From the NCBI GenBank assembly GCA_947561585.1, contig CANNZV010000862.1:144232-208231 (forward strand): a stretch of 64,000 nt of DNA, in the 5' to 3' direction. Every line of letters starts with the position of its first letter. Positions within the stretch are counted from its first letter, which is position 1. Below are positions 37,489 to 49,862 of this stretch, piece after piece. The position numbers and the translations under genes are program-made. The notes under the pieces were generated by a model that was given only the letters and a program-made list of their open reading frames with translations, was not told the DNA's origin and ran no database searches. This DNA is from Caprella mutica (lineage: Eukaryota > Arthropoda > Malacostraca > Amphipoda > Caprellidae).

Positions 37489-38304
37489 CTCTCCTCGTGA
37501 CTCCTGTTCCCTCTGTGCGCTATCTCTTACAACACGAAGCTGACGAACATCTTCGAGAGAATCCGAAGTGCCCTCTCATTTAGCTAATTACCAGGTGATG
37601 TGATTTGTTTGAAAATATGTCTTATTTATCTAACTAGCAATCTAATTTCAAACCATAAACACTTATCAGTTTAGCCGAAGTTAAAAAGGTGTTCGAAAAT
37701 GAGGAAGATAAATTAAATAACAATTATAATTAAAATAAAACCAAAACTGGTGATTCAAACCAGTTATTGAAATAAAGTTTATTCTTTATTGGATAAGTTC
37801 TGAGTAATTGGACTGTGCCACATTTTCTATCATATAAGAAAAAAGTTATACAATAATTACTATTCAACTCGTTGCTTTAATTATTATTCATTTTTTCTAT
37901 GTCTAAGAAAAGGTGGACTCGAACTCGAAAATTACTCTAAATGAATTTCAAATTGGAGAAATAGTATCAGGATTTTTTTACCGTTTAATTACATTCACTA
38001 TAAATTCTCTAGTATAGCGAAAGAAATATATAATGAAACTATGTGTTAAACCAGAAGTATAATTACCAAACAATTTCCTTTTGTGGCATACTTATCGTCC
38101 ACACTTTTGTTGTAATTTTAGCGGCAGTTTGGAGTTTTCTTTTTCGAATAATGATAAATGCCTCGAAAAGAATAACAGTTGGCAATGGTCGAAATGGGAT
38201 TCTCTTTTCGAAGCTTCAATTTGAATACATTTAGGCTTATTTAGGCCAGAATATCAGAGGCAAGTGGAGATGATTCATGAACTGCATTGTGAGTGTCGTA
38301 TAAT
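37489..38304. other. Gene-free interval
   Basis: Contains one arm of the TA-flanked palindromic family (37795-37850, TATCATATAAGAAAAAAG). No gene was recognised. Confidence 0.4.
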
Positions 38305-38577
38305 CTAAGGGGCCATACACACGTAGGTTTATTTAAGTCTTTCCACCAGATTTTTTGCCAAGCTCCTCCTACTTTTTCCACAAGAATATAAGAAAGAACG
38401 ATATAATTATTATTTATGTCAGTTGGTATCCAATATACATGCAGGTATCGTGGATACCTACTAAAATAACTAATTACTATATTGTTTTTTCTTATATTTT
38501 CGTGAAAAAAGTAGGAGGAGCTTAGCAAAAAGTCTGGTGGAAAGACTTTTAAAAAGCTGCGTGTGTACGGCCATTAA
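38305..38577. mobile_element. TTAA-flanked hairpin MITE, copy 2
   Basis: Partner of 11636-11923: inverted ends GGGGCCATACACACG and CGTGTGTACGGCC, the same GCTCCTCCTACTTTTT arms, and the same TATCC..ATAC central palindrome. TTAA is intact at the right and CTAA at the left. Confidence 0.88.
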
Positions 38578-39442
38578 CTGTTCATAGCAGGTAATGGATC
38601 TATCTCCCAATTGGACTTTTCACTCACCAATCTTAGATTGATCCTTTACTCTAATTGTATAACAATTGGTATTTATGGTATAGTGTGACAAATATAATGT
38701 ATTTCATTGAAAATAATATTGAAAAGTGCCTACCATATGTATGTACCTATAAGCTAAAGATTATAATTGAATGTACAACTTTTCAAGAAACACAAGTTAA
38801 TGGGGCCCATGTGGGCACTAGGTGTACAAATCGTATTGGTACTGTGTGTTCTTTTGCAAAATGGGCCAACATGGTGACTGCATGGGCTGTTATGTTGAAC
38901 CTATCTTGGCCCAAGATGTTGCCGATAAGTTAATCAATATTCAGCCATATAATGTTGATACGCTATATAGTAATCAGGTTGGGTCAATATTACAATTCAA
39001 TGAAATGAATTCGCCACATTGCACCAACCTTCTCCCAAGGTAACATGCGCATCTAACCATCTAGAGTTAGGGCCCAATGCGCTTGTTATTACAATGTGTC
39101 CTGGTTGCTCAGATTACGGTAAATAAATAAATACAATAAATAAATAAATGCAATAAATTTTCCCTCGAAAATTTATTTGCATTCATCTATTTCTGTGTAC
39201 CAAGTCAACAAATGAAAAACTACAATGTTTTACTAACAACACTACAATGTTTTATTTAGATGTTCTACATCAACAAATGCCAAAGTTCTACACTATATTC
39301 ATTCACAACTTTTATCTGCCCAAACTTGTATGTCTCTAACAAATGCGTTAGAATAAGTTTTCCGTAGGATAGGAATAGACATACGAGTGTTGGTGAGTAA
39401 AAGTATGTATGTATATACCTGCCGCTTTGCTGTGATAAATTG
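38578..39442. other. Gene-free interval
   Basis: A GGGCC-rich pocket (38800-38930) resembles 25640-25690. Short AATAAATAAATACAATAAAT runs occur at 39120-39160. No gene is supported. Confidence 0.4.
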
Positions 39443-40078
39443 AATGTGTGGAGCCTAGTGACGAATGTGTGGAGCCTAGTGACGAATGTGTAGAGCCTAG
39501 TGACGAATGTGTGGAGCCTAGTGACGAATGTGTGGAGCCTAGTGACGAATGTGTGGAGCCTAGTGACGAATGTGTGGAGCCTAGTGACGAATGTGTAGAG
39601 CCTAGTGACGAATGTGTGGAGCCTAGTGACGAATGTGTGGAGCCTAGTGACGAATGTGTGGAGCCTAGTGACGAATGTGTGGAGCCTAGTGACGAATGTG
39701 TAGAGCCTAGTGACGAATGTGTGGAGCCTAGTGACGAATGTGTGGAGCCTAGTGACGAATGTGTGGAGCCTAGTGACGAATGTGTGGAGCCTAGTGACGA
39801 ATGTGTGGAGCCTAGTGACGAATGTGTGGAGCCTAGTGACGAATGTGTGGAGCCTAGTGACGAATGTGTGGAGCCTAGTGACGAATGTGTGGAGCCTAGT
39901 GACAAATGTGTAGAGCCTAGTGACGAATGTGTGGAGCCTAGTGACGAATGTGTGGAGCCTAGTGACGAATGTGTGGAGCCTAGTGACAAATGTGTAGAGC
40001 CTAGTGACGAATGTGTGGAGCCTAGTGACGAATGTGTGGAGCCTAGTGACGAATGTGTGGAGCCTAGTGACGAATGTG
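39443..40078. repeat. 21-bp minisatellite, open in several frames
   Basis: About 30 copies of a 21-base unit containing GAGCCTAGTGACGAATGTG. Because 21 is divisible by 3, each stop-free frame stays open through the whole array: heptapeptide ECVEPSD or WSLVTNV on plus, and SLGSTHS on minus. None has upstream gene structure, and variants (TAGAGCC, GACAAAT) do not look codon-selected. I call it non-coding. Confidence 0.93.
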
Positions 40079-40347
40079 ACTATATCGCATCCCTTGTAAA
40101 AAAAAATCAGGAAATTTCAAAACTATTTAAAATTAGTACATACATTAACTATTTATTGGCTACTAACTAGACACATTCAAAGTATATAAAATCTAATCTT
40201 TTGAAAATTAATTCCGGTCGTAAGGGTTAAGAGTGCGCTGCGCATTTTCAACCCTTTAACCCACTAATACCGATCGTGTGTTAATACTTTCCTTTTATTG
40301 ATTTAGAAAGCAAATAGTGATAAATTTGTAAAGAGGGGCAGTCGCTA

Positions 40348-42028
40348 ATGTTAGATAGACCCTTTACTCACTAATGTTAGATAGACCCTTTACTCACTAA
40401 TGTTAGATAGACCCTTTACTCACTAATGTTAGATAGACCCTTTACTCACTAATGTTAGATAGAGCCTTTACTCACTAATGTTAGATAGACCCTTTACTCA
40501 CTAATGTTAGATAGACCCTTTACTCACTAATGTTAGATAGACCCTTTACTCACTAATGTTAGATAGACCCTTTACTCGCTAATGTTAGATAGACCCTTTA
40601 CTCACTAATGTTAGATAGAGCCTTTACTCACTAATGTTAGATAGACCCTTTACTCACTAGTGCTAGATAGACCCTTTACTCACTAATGTTAGATAGACCC
40701 TTTACTCACTAATGTTAGATAGACCCTTTACTCACTAATGTTAGATAGACCCTTTACTCACTAATGTTAGATAGACCCTTTACTCACTAATGTTAGATAG
40801 ACCCTTTACTCACTAATGTTAGATAGACTCTTTACTCACTAATGTTAGATAGACCCTTTACTCACTAATGTTAGATAGACCCTTTACTCACTAATGTTAG
40901 ATAGACCCTTTACTCACTAATGTTAGATAGACCCTTTACTCACTAATGTTAGATAGACCCTTTACTCACTAATGTTAGATAGACTCTTTACTCACTAATG
41001 TTAGATAGACCCTTTACTCACTAATGTTAGATAGACCCTTTACTCACTAATGTTAGATAGACCCTTTACTCACTAATGTTAGATAGACCCTTTACTCACT
41101 AATGTTAGATAGACCCTTTACTCACTAATGTTAGATAGACCCTTTACTCACTAATGTTAGATAGACCCTTTACTCACTAATGTTAGATAGACCCTTTACT
41201 CACTAATGTTAGATAGACCCTTTACTCACTAATGTTAGATAGACACTTTACTCACTAATGTTAGATAGACCCTTTACTCACTAATGTTAGATAGACTCTT
41301 TACTCACTAATGTTAGATAGACCCTTTACTCACTAATGTTAGATAGACCCTTTACTCACTAATGTTAGATAGACCCTTTACTCACTAATGTTAGATAGAC
41401 CCTTTACTCACTAATGTTAGATAGACCCTTTACTCACTAATGTTAGATAGACTCTTTACTCACTAATGTTAGATAGACCCTTTACTCACTAATGTTAGAT
41501 AGACCCTTTACTCACTAATGTTAGATAGACCCTTTACTCACTAGTGTTAGATAGACCCTTTACTCACTAGTGTTAGATAGACCCTTTACTCACTAATGTT
41601 AGATAGACCCTTTACTCACTAATGTTAGATAGACCCTTTACTCACTAATGTTAGATAGACCCTTTACTCACTAATGTTAGATAGACCCTTTACTCACTAA
41701 TGTTAGATAGACCCTTTACTCACTAATGTTAGATAGACCCTTTACTCACTAATGTTAGATAGACCCTTTACTCACTAATGTTAGATAGACCCTTACTCAC
41801 TAATGTTAGATAGACCCTTTACTCACTAATGTTAGATAGACCCTTTACTCACTAATGTTAGATAGACCCTTTACTCACTAATGTTAGATAGACCCTTTAC
41901 TCACTAATGTTAGATAGACCCTTTACTCACTAATGTTAGATAGACCCTTTACTCACTAATGTTAGATAGACCCTTTACTCACTAATGATAGATAGACCCT
42001 TTACTCACTAATGTTAGATAGACTCTTT
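40348..42028. repeat. 26-bp minisatellite, 1.7 kb
   Basis: About 65 very uniform copies of a 26-base unit containing CACTAATGTTAGATAGACCC. Rare variants (GAGCC, GACTC, TAGTG, one unit lacking a T near 41790) are mostly isolated; the pair of adjacent TAGTG units near 41550 suggests local duplication. Confidence 0.97.
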
Positions 42029-42689
42029 ATTTCATTTGGTCTCTAATTATGCATGGAAATAATGTCGAAGAAATGTGTACCTAATATTATAGACAAAAAA
42101 CAGCTAACAATCAGTAAAAAATATCTACATACACTGATATAAAGTATATAATCTTTCTTATCAATGTTGAGTAATTTCCTTATCTCTTACCTATGCAACA
42201 TACTAAATAAATGAGAGATTCTCCGTCAATGAATTAGTTTTGATGTTTTCGCGCCAGATTGTCTTCAAAGATCTGAAATATTACAAACAACTTATTTCCA
42301 TTGCATTATACCATTCATGAATAATAAATACTTGATACATCTCTGTATCAATAAAATAGATGGCAATGATAATATATCTCCTTTCCCTGTAACGCTGGAG
42401 ACTAAATAATCTATAGCAACTGAGACTTAAATAATTTGCCGGCTAACTTGGTTAGAAAAGTGATGGATTTGTGTATCAGAAATTCAATGAAGTATTTTTC
42501 TGTGGCGTGATTTCCCTCGGGTCTCAGGTAATTCTAGGTAAACATTTCGCAGAGTGGTTAGACGTCGAGACAGGCAGACGTTGAGGAAAAGCCTTAGTGT
42601 TTTATATACTTTTGATTTGCTTTAGACTGATGTGATATAAAAAGAGAGAAATTACCTTCTTATTATTCATAGGAACTGTCAAATTATGG
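42029..42689. other. Gene-free interval
   Basis: No exon, RNA gene or repeat that I can identify. Confidence 0.4.
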
Positions 42690-43058
42690 GGCAAATCAGT
42701 GAACTCGCAGTCGGTAAATTTATAATCCGGCAGATCGTCTGTTATTGTCCATTACGGTAAATATTGATGGTATTTTATCGTAAAATATCATAATAAAGAT
42801 TGTCGTCAATATCCGACGAAAGACGGCAGACTAAAAATGTTATATATTTTTAATAAATTACTATTGTATTTTTGTCTAATCATTTATTGTCGTAGTTAGG
42901 GTAAGTTACGAATTATCGGTCAGTACTACATCTTCGGTCATATAAGAAAAAACTATATAATTATTATTATTACACAGTGCTATCTAATAATAATTTTTAT
43001 ATTGTCTTTTCTTATAAGTCGGAATATGTAGTACTGACCGATAATTCGTAACTTACTC
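42690..43058 (+). repeat. Dispersed repeat copy with nested palindromic MITE
   Basis: 42690-42898 matches the dispersed repeat at 2925 and 32800 (GTCCATTACG, ATCCGACGAAAGACG, TTTATTGTCGTAG). At 42899-43058 a TA-flanked palindromic MITE follows (GGGTAAGTTACGAATTATCG arm; right arm ending ATAATTCGTAACTTACTC). The MITE lies in or at the edge of the repeat. Confidence 0.75.
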
Positions 43059-43843
43059 TAATAATAACTGATCGAAATATATATCTAATTCAATTAAACT
43101 ACTTTCAACTTAATACCTAGAACCTGACACAAAGATTTTGTCAGTGAAATACATGTTCCTTCATTTTCAATTTACTGAATTTGAATTTTTAGTTGACAGG
43201 AAATGTATTCCTATTTGCATTGGACCCACTGATTAAAAACAAGTCTGTCTCCCCAACCTATATTCTCTCGGAAAATAACAAGTTAGTAATTATTATGCAC
43301 TTTTTCATTGCATGATCTAAAAGGTGGAACAGTTCGAACTATCACCAAGTTTCATTCGAATTTTCTTTCAAGGAGTCCTTTTCTTCTTAATTTTGACTTA
43401 ATTGTCACCTTCGCAGATTGCGGATGGTTATATTTTAGGCGGTATTTAATTATCATCTTGTTATTAGCATAACTCAAAAATTATTCAACAAAATTGTCTG
43501 AAATTTTGTGTAATGATTGGTCATTATCCTGGAATCATTTGGTTATATTTAAGGAGCGAACAGATTAAAGATCAAGGTCATTTGGGGACCAGAAAGATGC
43601 CCACAGGTATAAAAAGCACGCAACTACATAATATTTAAAATACAGAAACAAATAAAAGCAGTTTTAGTAAGAGCATAAGTTCACAATTAAAGGATCAACT
43701 ATTTAATTAGTTCTCTTTGTCTTGCATCTTTTGCTTATGAAAATTGCTATATAAAAACATTTTTTCAATAGTTTACTACCTATAGTCTTACAATTTTCCT
43801 GTGTGACCCTAGTCTTCTCTCTGCCTTCATAGACAGAAGATGT
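43059..43843. other. Gene-free interval with repeat fragments
   Basis: 43403-43600 is a diverged relative of the 55950-56205 repeat (CACCTTCGCAGATTGCGGA hairpin, then ATAACTCAAAAATTATTCAA). A palindromic-family arm fragment is at 43313-43340. No gene. Confidence 0.5.
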
Positions 43844-44353
43844 TTAAAGGTCCCCCCAAGCAAATATTTTTATTGCTTTATTTAAAAAGGCTAATGTTTC
43901 TTATCATTTTGCTGCAAACCGCATCGAAGATGGTTGCGTATTTTTAATTTTATATGCTTTTAAAGATTTTTATAATCAAAACTCTAGAAAACCTATTTTA
44001 CTACCGACTTACTAATTTAATAAATTTTCAGCCCGAAGAAAAAGAATGAACACCATTTGTTTTGATTGTCAACTAGGTATTAGGTTTAATAAATCCAATT
44101 AATATTCGTGTAAAGGTATGCAATTGAATGAACTTATAATAAAAACGTTAATATACTTTAGGAAACAATTAATATCTAAGATAATTTAAGCTCAACTGTT
44201 GCTCACAGAGTATTAAAAAACATTAAAAGCAAATAATAAAATATATACTAAACAGAATTGTATGCGGTTTGCGGAATAATGATCGTAGACCTTAGTTCTA
44301 TAATATTATGTTATAAACTCATTTTTTTCCCGGAGCCTGGAGAGGACCTTTAA
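43844..44353 (+). mobile_element. TTAA-flanked element, copy 3 (internal deletion)
   Basis: Same ends as 26349-26955 with TTAA at both boundaries, but about 90 bases shorter. The deletion removes the segment containing ATGGTTTGTTTATAAAATTC present in the other copies. Confidence 0.88.
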
Positions 44354-45089
44354 TGTTTATGTTCCACACAGCTGTTATCGCGTAGTTTTAGTTTGTGGCA
44401 TGGTTTCGTCGTTTTATACTTATTTTATGGATTGTTTTTTTTTTCAATTGTCATAAATATGTCAGCGAAAGTATATTTGATCTTTTTATTTATTTGACAT
44501 TTTCGCCTCGCATTTTTTCCAAGATAATATATTTTTTTATATAGATTTCTATAGAGTAAAGTAGGTGAATTGCGGCTCACGAACCAACTTTAGACTTCAC
44601 AAAATAAACCCTAATGAAAATCATAGCTTATAAACACTCATAAAATTGCACTTTTTATTGAATTTAATATAAATTCGATTTTGTAGAATTTGTACACTTC
44701 CCATTTGGCATCATAAAACTCAAAGCAAAATAAATATTTCAAATTAGTATCATTTATTGTGGGCAATTTTCCTTATCGCTTTTTTCCGGGAACCTGTCAT
44801 TTATAAGCGGTGGCGAAGGCATGGGATCTTAGTGGTTACATAATTAAAATCATTCATGTGTCAAATTTATTATAAGAAGTGTAACATTATTTCAATGGAT
44901 AGAATAATAGAATATTGAAAATATATAGCAACTAAGTGTAAGTATATTTGTGTTATAAAAGTCTTACGTCATAATCAACAATTAAAAGTAATTAAAATTA
45001 TTAATTATTTAAAACATGAAGAGTTAATAGCTAATATAACTCTGTGTTGTCATTTAAATATAAGATAAAAGAATTCAGTTTTAATAGGT
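44354..45089. other. Likely 3' flank of the bZIP gene
   Basis: Probably includes the bZIP 3'UTR next to 45090. Also holds a solo end related to the MITE at 24160 (about 44565-44580) and a fragment GGTGGCGAAGGCATG (44810) of the D-arm-like repeat. No other gene. Confidence 0.4.
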
Positions 45090-48000
45090 TTATCTTTCTG
45101 ATTTAAGATAACTTTTGATTGACTTCACCATGATGTCCCTCTTCCTTTCAAGCACCGACTTAGAATGGTTTAGAGTATCATTACGAAACACCAATTCATT
45201 AAGTTGTTTCTCCATCTCTTTCTGCTTTTGCTTCTTCTTCTCTCGGCATCGCTTACTCGCTTCATTATTAGCGAGAACAGCTTTACGGTACTTCTCCGCA
45301 TCTAGGTACTTTTGCTGTTCGCTAGGTAGTCTAGAGTAGGGTATGTTCTTGCCTGTCTCATCCCCCTCAACCTCATCAATGTGATGAACTACAGTGTCTG
45401 CAATCCTCACCTGATCCCTCTTCACGCAGTAACTTCGCTTAGGCAATCCAGAAGCTCTTTGGGTTGTGTTGGTAGGCCTATTAAGTCCAGAAGTTGACGC
45501 TATAGGCTCATTATTCAACCTTTTAACAATGGGGCTCTTGATAATTTTGGCGGAATAGTTTAATGAGTGTGGGTTTACTACACGAACGTTGTTACCGAAT
45601 TTTAAATGAGTTATATCCTGAATAACGCGTCCGCCATTGTTCTTCAGGACGATCACTTTCTTCAGATTGATGTTTGGTTTTGACGTCGATGCAGAATTCA
45701 ATTTCAGGACACTGCAGTTGTTTGTGCCATTTACAGGTTCAGCCTTTATGAATTTTGAGGGGATGGCAACCATAATTTTCTCATTACTAACGGTACTGTT
45801 ATCAATCTGAAAAATAGAATCCAATGAGTGATATGAAAAATAAGAGGGATGGGACAATAACAAAAACTTTACCGATACCTCAGTTTTTCACCGGTACCTA
45901 GATTTTCAAAGATACTGATGCCAATACTTTGATTATTTAAATGAAATTAATAATTTTGAAAATAAGGATTAGCTACCTATCTATATTAAATCATTATTAC
46001 ATCAATTTAAATTAAAAATTATCATTGTAATAGATAAATGATAGATAATAAATTACATTATAATTTTTTATAAATACTAGTGGTAGCTATCGGTTAAGTA
46101 TCGGCACTATATTGCATTTACCGAGTAGCTATAGATACCAGAAAAAAGGCCGATACCGTTACCGGGTTTAGGAAAATTGATCGGAAGCAATTGACCGAAA
46201 ACAATTTATCGAAAGCAATTGATCGAATGGAAAATTGATTGAAAGGAAAATTGGTCGAATGGAAAATTGATCGAAAGGAAAATTGGTCGAAGGGAAAATT
46301 GATCGAAAGGAAAATTGGTCGAATGGAAAATTGATCGAAAGGAAAATTGATCGCACAACAATTGATCGGAAGGAAAATTGATCAAATAGATCAGCTTCAT
46401 TTTTTTCTTCCATCTGTGAGTGCAGTAACCGGCGGTGCTTAGATTCCCTTTTTGTTACATTCCTTGGTAAGTGACTCCACTCACAGAGTACTCACTTAAC
46501 ACCGACGGTGTTGAGTGACTTTGTTCATGAATCCATTTTCCTTTCTGAATGCTTCTTCCTATCTCTTGTATTTAATTCCCTTGGTTTTAGTTATCATTGA
46601 CAATTAGTGTAAATAGATCCAATATCATTTTCGATCAATTTTGTTTCGGTCAATTCTCCATTCGATCAATTTTCCTTTCGATCAATTTTCCATTCGACCA
46701 ATTTTTCATTCGATCAATTTTTCATTCGATCAATTTTCCATTTGATCAATTGCTTTCGATCAATTTTCCGGATCCCCCGAGTACCGATACCAGAAAAATT
46801 AACGATACTTCGTCCCATCCCTAAAAAATAAGAATCTCAAATTAAGAATTGATAACAAAGATATCTAATTACCTGCAGCAAGGGTTGGAATTGAAAATTA
46901 GGATCAACCGAGGATCCAGCAGCAACTTCTTCTTTTTTGTTGATTTGGAAGTTATTTAAGGGGTTCACATTTAATTTATGACCCATCTTTACGTTGTTGA
47001 AAACCTCATCAAACTCCTTCACTAGTGATTGGAACTCATTGGGTTCTTCGGAAGTCATTAAAATATCAGAATCTTCCACTATTGTTTGGTCTAGTTCCTG
47101 ATTAGAGGTGCACTCGTTGTTTGTGCTTGTGTTCATCATATCATCTGTGTTTATCATTGTACCATCTACATTCACATACACTCCATCCTCTTCCATTGCA
47201 CACGCATTCAATTCTTTGTCGTTCAATTCCAATAGCATGTTCATCAAGTCAACTTCTTCGTTGACGTTGGGGATAAATTCTGTACTGTCAGTCACAGAAG
47301 TTTTTGAGAAATTAGCAGAATTCACAACAGCTTGAGAAGAGTGGCTATTTATAATATTATTACACGAAGTAATATCAGTTAGCATAATCTGGTTTTCATA
47401 ATTCAAAGAACTGTTTAAGTCAGCCGACATAAGCATTTGTTCGAATTCCCCAGTAGCCGCCATCTTGTTTGATGGAATAGTGGCTTCATTATGATTAATA
47501 TCATTTCCATTGCAATAACGCTGGAGAATGTTTTCCATTTCCAAGTTAATGTTACTATCCTCAAGCGGATTCAAGTCATTAAAGCCCATGACTTCTTCAT
47601 TGAAAAACGGCACATCATCTAGAACCAAAAATAAATTCCCATTATCTTCGACGTTATAAAAGGCTGAAGCATATTAGAAACCAATATCCAAGATAATATA
47701 CTACAGTAAGATGCACTACTCTCGCAAATTTCTATTTCTAAAGTGCGTTGTGGCGCCATCTGGATTTGAAAGCGGGAACTAGAGGAACAACAACATTTGA
47801 GTCCCCGCTTCAAATCCAGATGGCGCTTTTTAAAACAGAAATTTCCGAGAGTTGTGTATCTTACTGTAGTACCTATAATATATTTGCCAAAAAGACGTTA
47901 CTGATCAACACTAGTTACTTACGTGGTTGAGGCGTATTAAGTTCATCCACCATGGCAGAGCTTGCATAATTAAAACTTTTGTTTTCAATCTTCATTGAAT

Positions 48001-49445
48001 TATCTACAACATATGTTGGGAACATTGGATTTGTGGCTGACATCATCTGGAATGAAAGAACAACTATTAATAAACAGGTATTTACTATATAGTATATATT
48101 TTATCAGGAGGGTTATACAAATTTTAACAGTGAAGATATTTTAAGGAGTAAACCTTTCGAGTAGAAAGATGTCTATTCATCGTCAGAAACATATAGTTTT
48201 CATACTTTGTATTTGATTCAATAATTATCTGTATATTAAAATTCACATAAAACATAAACTAATAGAATTATAGATAAACAACACATACCAATACTTTGAG
48301 GCTTTGATTAACATTTTCGTAAATAATATTTTATTAGAAAGAAACAATTGGATAGTTTTCTTCATAATATCAATTTACATTTGGTTCCAGCGATGCCGGC
48401 GACACATGCGTCATGTCTTCTGTCATTTTTGAAGTAGTGAAGGGAGTTCCCATTTGTAGGAGCGAAGTAGGTGCTCCTATAAATGGGTTTGTCCCTGCCA
48501 CCATAGTGTTTGTGCTGCTCCCGACCTTTCCTACAGTCGGCAGTGGAAGATTCCTTGACATATTGCATTGCTGGTACTGAAAATATCGATAAATTAAAAC
48601 ACACTATTTTAAACTAATAATTCCTATCCCTAAAACATAGTTATTTCTCAACGAATTCACTACTTTAAAATCATATAGGTACATGAAACAGTGCACAATT
48701 CTTAAGAAAATCCAATGCTGTGTTGTATAAATAACTTAAAGGTCCCCTCCACTATACATTAAAATTGATCAATAAATGTATTAAATTTTTAGAACAACGG
48801 TATATACTATATAGCATATCACAGAAAATCAATCAATCAAGTATTCGCTTTGTAATTAATTATTTGAGAAAATATTCACATTCAACTGTCACTGTCCGAT
48901 ATTTCTATTAGATACAATAAAAGAACAAGGAAGGGGGACGAACTCTATCACGTATTATCGTTAATTTAATGTTAAGTAGGTATACTTTTAGGTACTTAAT
49001 GTTCTTTTAATGACAATTGTATTTAGATAACGATATAGATAGCCATTAATGATATGTCCATAAGTTTTGTTATTGTTCTGAGGCATTTCGATCTTTTTCT
49101 TCGCTTGAAATTCTGAGGGTAGAAGAAAAATCTCAAGAAAAACTTAAATTACATATTATAATAAAAATATAAAACCAAATTTGAAACGGTTTGTAGTTTT
49201 CTAATCAGTTACCTTAGTTCTAAGGATTAGATAACAATTAGACTGGATGGGACATTTTAAATCAATAAGGTTTTAAGACTAGAGTGAGCAAGTGGAGAAG
49301 AGATGAAGGTCAGAAGGTCATAGAAGTGAGTGACCTTCACTGTTGATATGTTATCACCATGGAGAGCAGATCGATAAATGGTGAGTGAGTCACTACGCCT
49401 AAAATATTACCTTAGCGGAAGTTCTATAAAAAATATACTTACCAT
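45090..49445 (-). CDS. bZIP transcription factor, five coding exons
   Basis: Predicted nuclear bZIP factor, 595 residues. Coding segments (minus): 49443-49445 (only the ATG, before a GTAAGT donor), 48379-48576, 47923-48046, 46873-47618, 45090-45806; every junction has AG/GT signals and the frame closes exactly (596 codons with stop). The N-terminal two-thirds is rich in N, S, T, D and E, as in activation domains. The last exon has a SUMO-type IKAEP motif and ends with the bZIP at about residues 528-590: basic region NNEASKRCREKK fits N-x2-A-x2-(C/S)-R, and leucines at seven-residue spacing follow (L, L, L, M). The basic region resembles insect BmCbZ-like bZIPs more than ATF4 or C/EBP; that subfamily call is from memory and tentative. 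Introns carry nested transposons. Confidence 0.87.
45844..46823. mobile_element. hAT-like element in bZIP intron 4
   Basis: Inverted ends AGGGATGGGAC with a perfect 8-base flanking duplication AAAAATAA at both sides. Subterminal ACCGATACC/GGTATCGGTA words repeat inside. There is no transposase frame. A foldback-like element (46164-46776) is inserted within it. The combination fills nearly the whole intron between 45806 and 46873. Confidence 0.88.
46164..46776. mobile_element. Foldback-like element, copy 2
   Basis: Same termini as 5426-7203 (GGG-N4-GGAAAATTGATCG). The left arm is about 225 bases of the 17-base unit and the right arm about 150 bases, inverted. The core (46393-46620) is the reverse complement of the copy-1 core: it includes TTCTTCCATCTGTGAGTGCA, the CACCGACGGTG block, and GACAATTAGTGTAAATAGAT. 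It lacks the extra 320 bases present in copy 1. Nested in the hAT-like element of the bZIP intron. Confidence 0.88.
48736..49260 (+). mobile_element. Divergent TTAA-flanked element in bZIP intron 1
   Basis: TTAA plus AGGTCCCCTCCA at the left, and GGATGGGACATT plus TTAA at the right. The right half shares an ACGGTTTGTAG..CTTAGTTCTA order with the ~600-bp family at 26349. It is an older or separate subfamily, about 525 bases. It lies between the start-codon exon and coding exon 2. Confidence 0.6.
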
Positions 49446-49862
49446 TATGAACGATTTGCCTTTTCAAAAGACAGGCACAATTAAAGTTAAATTAATAACT
49501 TTTTTCTCTAAAAAGATTAATATCTTTTAGAACTCTGTATAATTAACACAAAGAAAGTTATTAGTTATTATAGAGTATAAAATAAAAAGAGTTTCAATTA
49601 AACTCAAGAAGTTAGTTTTTGTTAAATGTTAGAAAAGAGTAGTAGGTTCACTTTTACTTTATTTTATGATACACAGATTTAGTTCTCCGTAATCAGCCCT
49701 ATATCGCTTATTAAATTTTTTTCACTTTTGTCTCACCCATGATTTATTATTTTTATTTGTTTGAGAAGAAATGTTGAAGGTTGTGATGACGTAGTTTTTA
49801 GGCAGTTTCTCCACCTCTTTTTCTACTGACACTTTGCGACGAGAAGATGTCGTCAACACTGA
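49446..49862 (-). other. Probable bZIP 5'UTR
   Basis: The sequence upstream of the bZIP ATG is exonic up to an acceptor-like TTCTTTTTCAG at about 49863. The GTAAGT donor immediately after the ATG is strong. The UTR limits are inferred from splice signals only. Confidence 0.4.

Noticed and set aside
39348..40170. Possible acidic or serine-rich repeat protein
   Set aside because: A 21-bp minisatellite stays open by periodicity; no gene structure or flanking coding sequence.
453..42028. CRISPR-like arrays
   Set aside because: The arrays are head-to-tail with no unique spacers, no cas genes, and the genes are intron-containing eukaryotic ones.
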